Source: Nemertoderma westbladi
Lineage: Eukaryota; Xenacoelomorpha; Nemertodermatida; Nemertodermatidae
NCBI GenBank assembly: GCA_032718475.1
Contig: JAUCBJ010001588.1
Span: 51,981 to 115,980 of the forward strand
DNA: 64,000 bases
Direction of reading: 5' to 3'
Positions 61,820 through 64,000 of the stretch are shown here, in pieces. The notes beneath the pieces are model-generated. The model was not told the DNA's origin, ran no database searches, and saw only the letters and a program-made list of their open reading frames with translations. Within the stretch, counting starts at the first letter, position 1. Every line of letters starts with the position of its first letter. A program made the position numbers and the translations under genes.

Positions 61820-63130
61820 TACTCTAAACAGTTAGCCTTTCTTACGCAGACGGCGTTTACGCAGTTTTTTGAGGCTAGCAAGAGTCCTTTTCTCTTTGGG
61901 GGGAGCCACTTTACTAGGAGGGCCATAACTCCTGGGTGAAGGGTGCAATATGATTGCATCAGAAGGTGTAGGATTGTGGTCGAGGTATCTGCCGTTTCGA
62001 TATGCTTCTCCTCGAGCTGATTTTCCTCCGCTCGTAGCTGGATACGTTCATCCAAAAACTCTCGCAGAGAATAGGATCGTCCAAGTTCGATAACTTCTTA
62101 GAGATTCTGGATTTCCCAATCAAATTGAGATAAGGCCAATTCGTTTATCGATTAGACTTACTGTTATAACTTACGTTTATCTGAACAAACGCAGGTTTCT
62201 TTTTTGATCTTTATAGAATAGCGTTTAACTCGTTTCGTACAACGCTCTCCTTCACCTTGATGAGGGGTTGTATCGCGTTAAACGGGGACGACCATACGGT
62301 TGGATAGTGATATTAGGTGTCCGCGTCACAATCCGGCTAGGTAAGATGGGCGGCTAGCTAGAAATCACTGTCGGAGTGTTACCGATTAATTGTTAGGGTA
62401 GCACTAGATCTTTGAACAGTGAATACAGTCCGCGAGGATCTGCGACACCATCAGGATCGCAGATCTGAGGTCCAACTAAGGAATGAGGAAATTTGACCGA
62501 GTATTCCGGGACTCTGATCGTAGGTTTACTCCAGGATCGTTCGAGCCGAGTGAGCATAGGTGATACGTCAACAAGTTTCGGTTTCCGTGGATGTTTATGT
62601 CTTTCCGTTTATTAGTTGGGTCTAGGGCATTTATCGTAATAATACCAAAGACGCACGTCTGGTAAGGTAAACGCGGGTGATATTTATTTGTTGTTACAAT
62701 GCTTCTATCAAGAATTCCAAATATACGTTGGAGTTACCGCGTCCATTTGTTTCTTTAGTGTCTTTTCTTTCGAGTCGATTTCGAATAGAATTTTCGCATT
62801 CGAATTTCAGTTTATGGTTCCGACTCAGCTGGGCAGGATATATAGTCGACATAGTCCGTATTGTGTAAATTGATAAAATGACCAGTAGTTAAGAAGCCCA
62901 TATACGTACCATTACGCTGCGTATATCGAGCAGCGAATTTTCTATAGTCCAACTCTCGCGAGAGCTGCACTTGGGACATTGTCGGTTCGATATAACGACC
63001 ATCGTCCTCCGCAGCAGTTGGACTAACGTCGCCGCGTATTAAGCTATCAACAAACGCTTGTAAAAGTAGAGTATATCACTCCCCGATACCAAGACCATCT
63101 TCTATCAACTCCGTCATATCTGCTATATAT
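61820..63130 (-). pseudogene. Decayed 3' ORF of the older BEL/Pao-type copy
   Basis: The C-terminal end at 61830-61980 and the middle-to-N-terminal parts at 61990-63120 align with the 3' ORF at 37096-40400. A run of six A on the sense strand, against seven in the younger copy, keeps a basic Lys/Arg-rich C-terminus in frame here. Elsewhere stops and deletions prevent expression. Confidence 0.75.
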
Positions 63131-64000
63131 GAGTTTATCCATATTATAAGGAGTTTATATTTAGGCTAGCGAGCGTCGCTGCCTACTCCAATTAACCCCT
63201 GGACAGTACGAGATCCTCAGCGCCGATGTGTCGTCGCCACTGTACTTTCGCCAACGACGTAGCCGCACAACGACAACGACAACCGGCACAAGTCACTCGA
63301 CTGTCCGTCCCAAAGGCTTAGATGTACTTCAGGTTTTCCTTGGAGAGTTAGGTTACTTTTACGATTGCGACTAGCTACTGTAAACACACCTTAGCAGTAA
63401 CATTCACCTATAAACTCACAAATACCACACAACTGGTCACAACTACGCACATTCGGGCCATTTGTCCGTTAGTCAATGCCTTCCAGAATGTCACTGTATT
63501 ATTATGTATCCTTGGATACTAGCAGTGCGCTATTTATTCCCTATGCTATTCAATGGGACAAGCTTTCTATTGTTCTTTTAACTCAATTCTAATTCTAGCG
63601 TGGTTGTTGCTATGGTGACATTATGCAAAGCTAGCGGTAGAATTAGGGTGATTCCAATGCATACAGATCTGGGATGTTATTTAATAGTATTCTTTAATAG
63701 TCAATGTTCTGTTTTATACATGACTTTATGAATTTTATCGGCTATTGACTATGTTTGGGAGACTTTCGCACACTCATATGCATAATAAGATAAATCTCCG
63801 CTCCCTTGATCTATTAATTAATGGAATTTTGGGAACTTTATAAATTGCGTAAAAATGGCAATTTATTAAATTCATTAAAAGACATGAATTTAAATTTATT
63901 CCCTGAAATTTTATTATTTGATAATTAAATGGACATATTTTGATTCTAGAACATGTCTAGGGACACAAGATCCTTAATTCTATGACAATTGTCTTTTTTA

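Larger units (their letters stand above)
60564..64000 (-). mobile_element. Second, older copy of the BEL/Pao-type family (runs off window)
   Basis: The LTR-like part 60564-61753 begins TGTTCGCGCTTTCAG and matches 35822-36992 at roughly 80-90%. The internal part 61754-64000 matches 36993-41290, but about 1.8 kb of the 3' ORF is deleted (junction near 61990), and stops and frameshifts abound. The element is inserted in the piggyBac relic. It keeps the same order of 3' ORF next to the LTR, which shows that the ORF is a normal part of the family. Confidence 0.88.

Overview
The window looks like animal (metazoan) nuclear DNA, probably from a marine invertebrate. It has a split host gene with GT-AG introns, tRNA-derived SINEs, CR1/L2-like and RTE-like non-LTR retrotransposons, a BEL/Pao-type LTR element, a piggyBac relic and intronless C2H2 zinc-finger genes. 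The species cannot be fixed from the sequence. The short words TACCGGTA, TAGGCCTA and TACTGTA recur throughout.

Left half, + strand: one host gene, an orthologue of WDR47 (nemitin), spans about 9.7-34.4 kb in 13 recognisable exons. They run from the middle of the N-terminal helical region, through a divergent linker, to all seven WD40 repeats and the stop codon. The 5' exons lie left of the window. The first 9.7 kb is a huge 36-bp minisatellite that ends 27 bp before the first visible exon, so it sits in a WDR47 intron. The introns carry retrotransposon relics, SINEs, MITE-like inverted-repeat elements and tandem repeats. A complete intronless 10-finger C2H2 gene sits inside the 13-kb intron between exons 9 and 10. 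The last WDR47 exon has itself become the first unit of a 50-bp minisatellite of about 24 copies that continues past the stop codon.

Middle (35.8-49.6 kb): a 13.7-kb BEL/Pao-type LTR retrotransposon on the - strand, with about 99% identical LTRs. It keeps gag, zinc knuckles and the aspartic protease, but reverse transcriptase and nearly all of the integrase are absent. Between the pol remnant and the 3' LTR it carries a long ORF (about 1,100 codons, now frameshifted) with several zinc-knuckle-like clusters and a charged helical middle. This occupies the usual env position but shows no envelope features. A second, older copy of the family begins at 60.6 kb inside a piggyBac transposase relic and runs off the right edge.

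Right half (49.6-60.6 kb): an RTE-like 3' end, a 33-bp minisatellite with 229-bp higher-order units, a tRNA-derived SINE, a broken RT relic split by another SINE, a second intronless C2H2 gene (11 fingers, - strand), a CR1/L2-like element with a PHD-like ORF1, a 21-23-bp minisatellite and the piggyBac relic.

The host protein-coding content is WDR47 plus two related zinc-finger genes. Almost everything else is mobile or tandemly repeated DNA. Exon limits come from frame, splice-site consensus and remembered similarity to vertebrate WDR47, not from transcripts.
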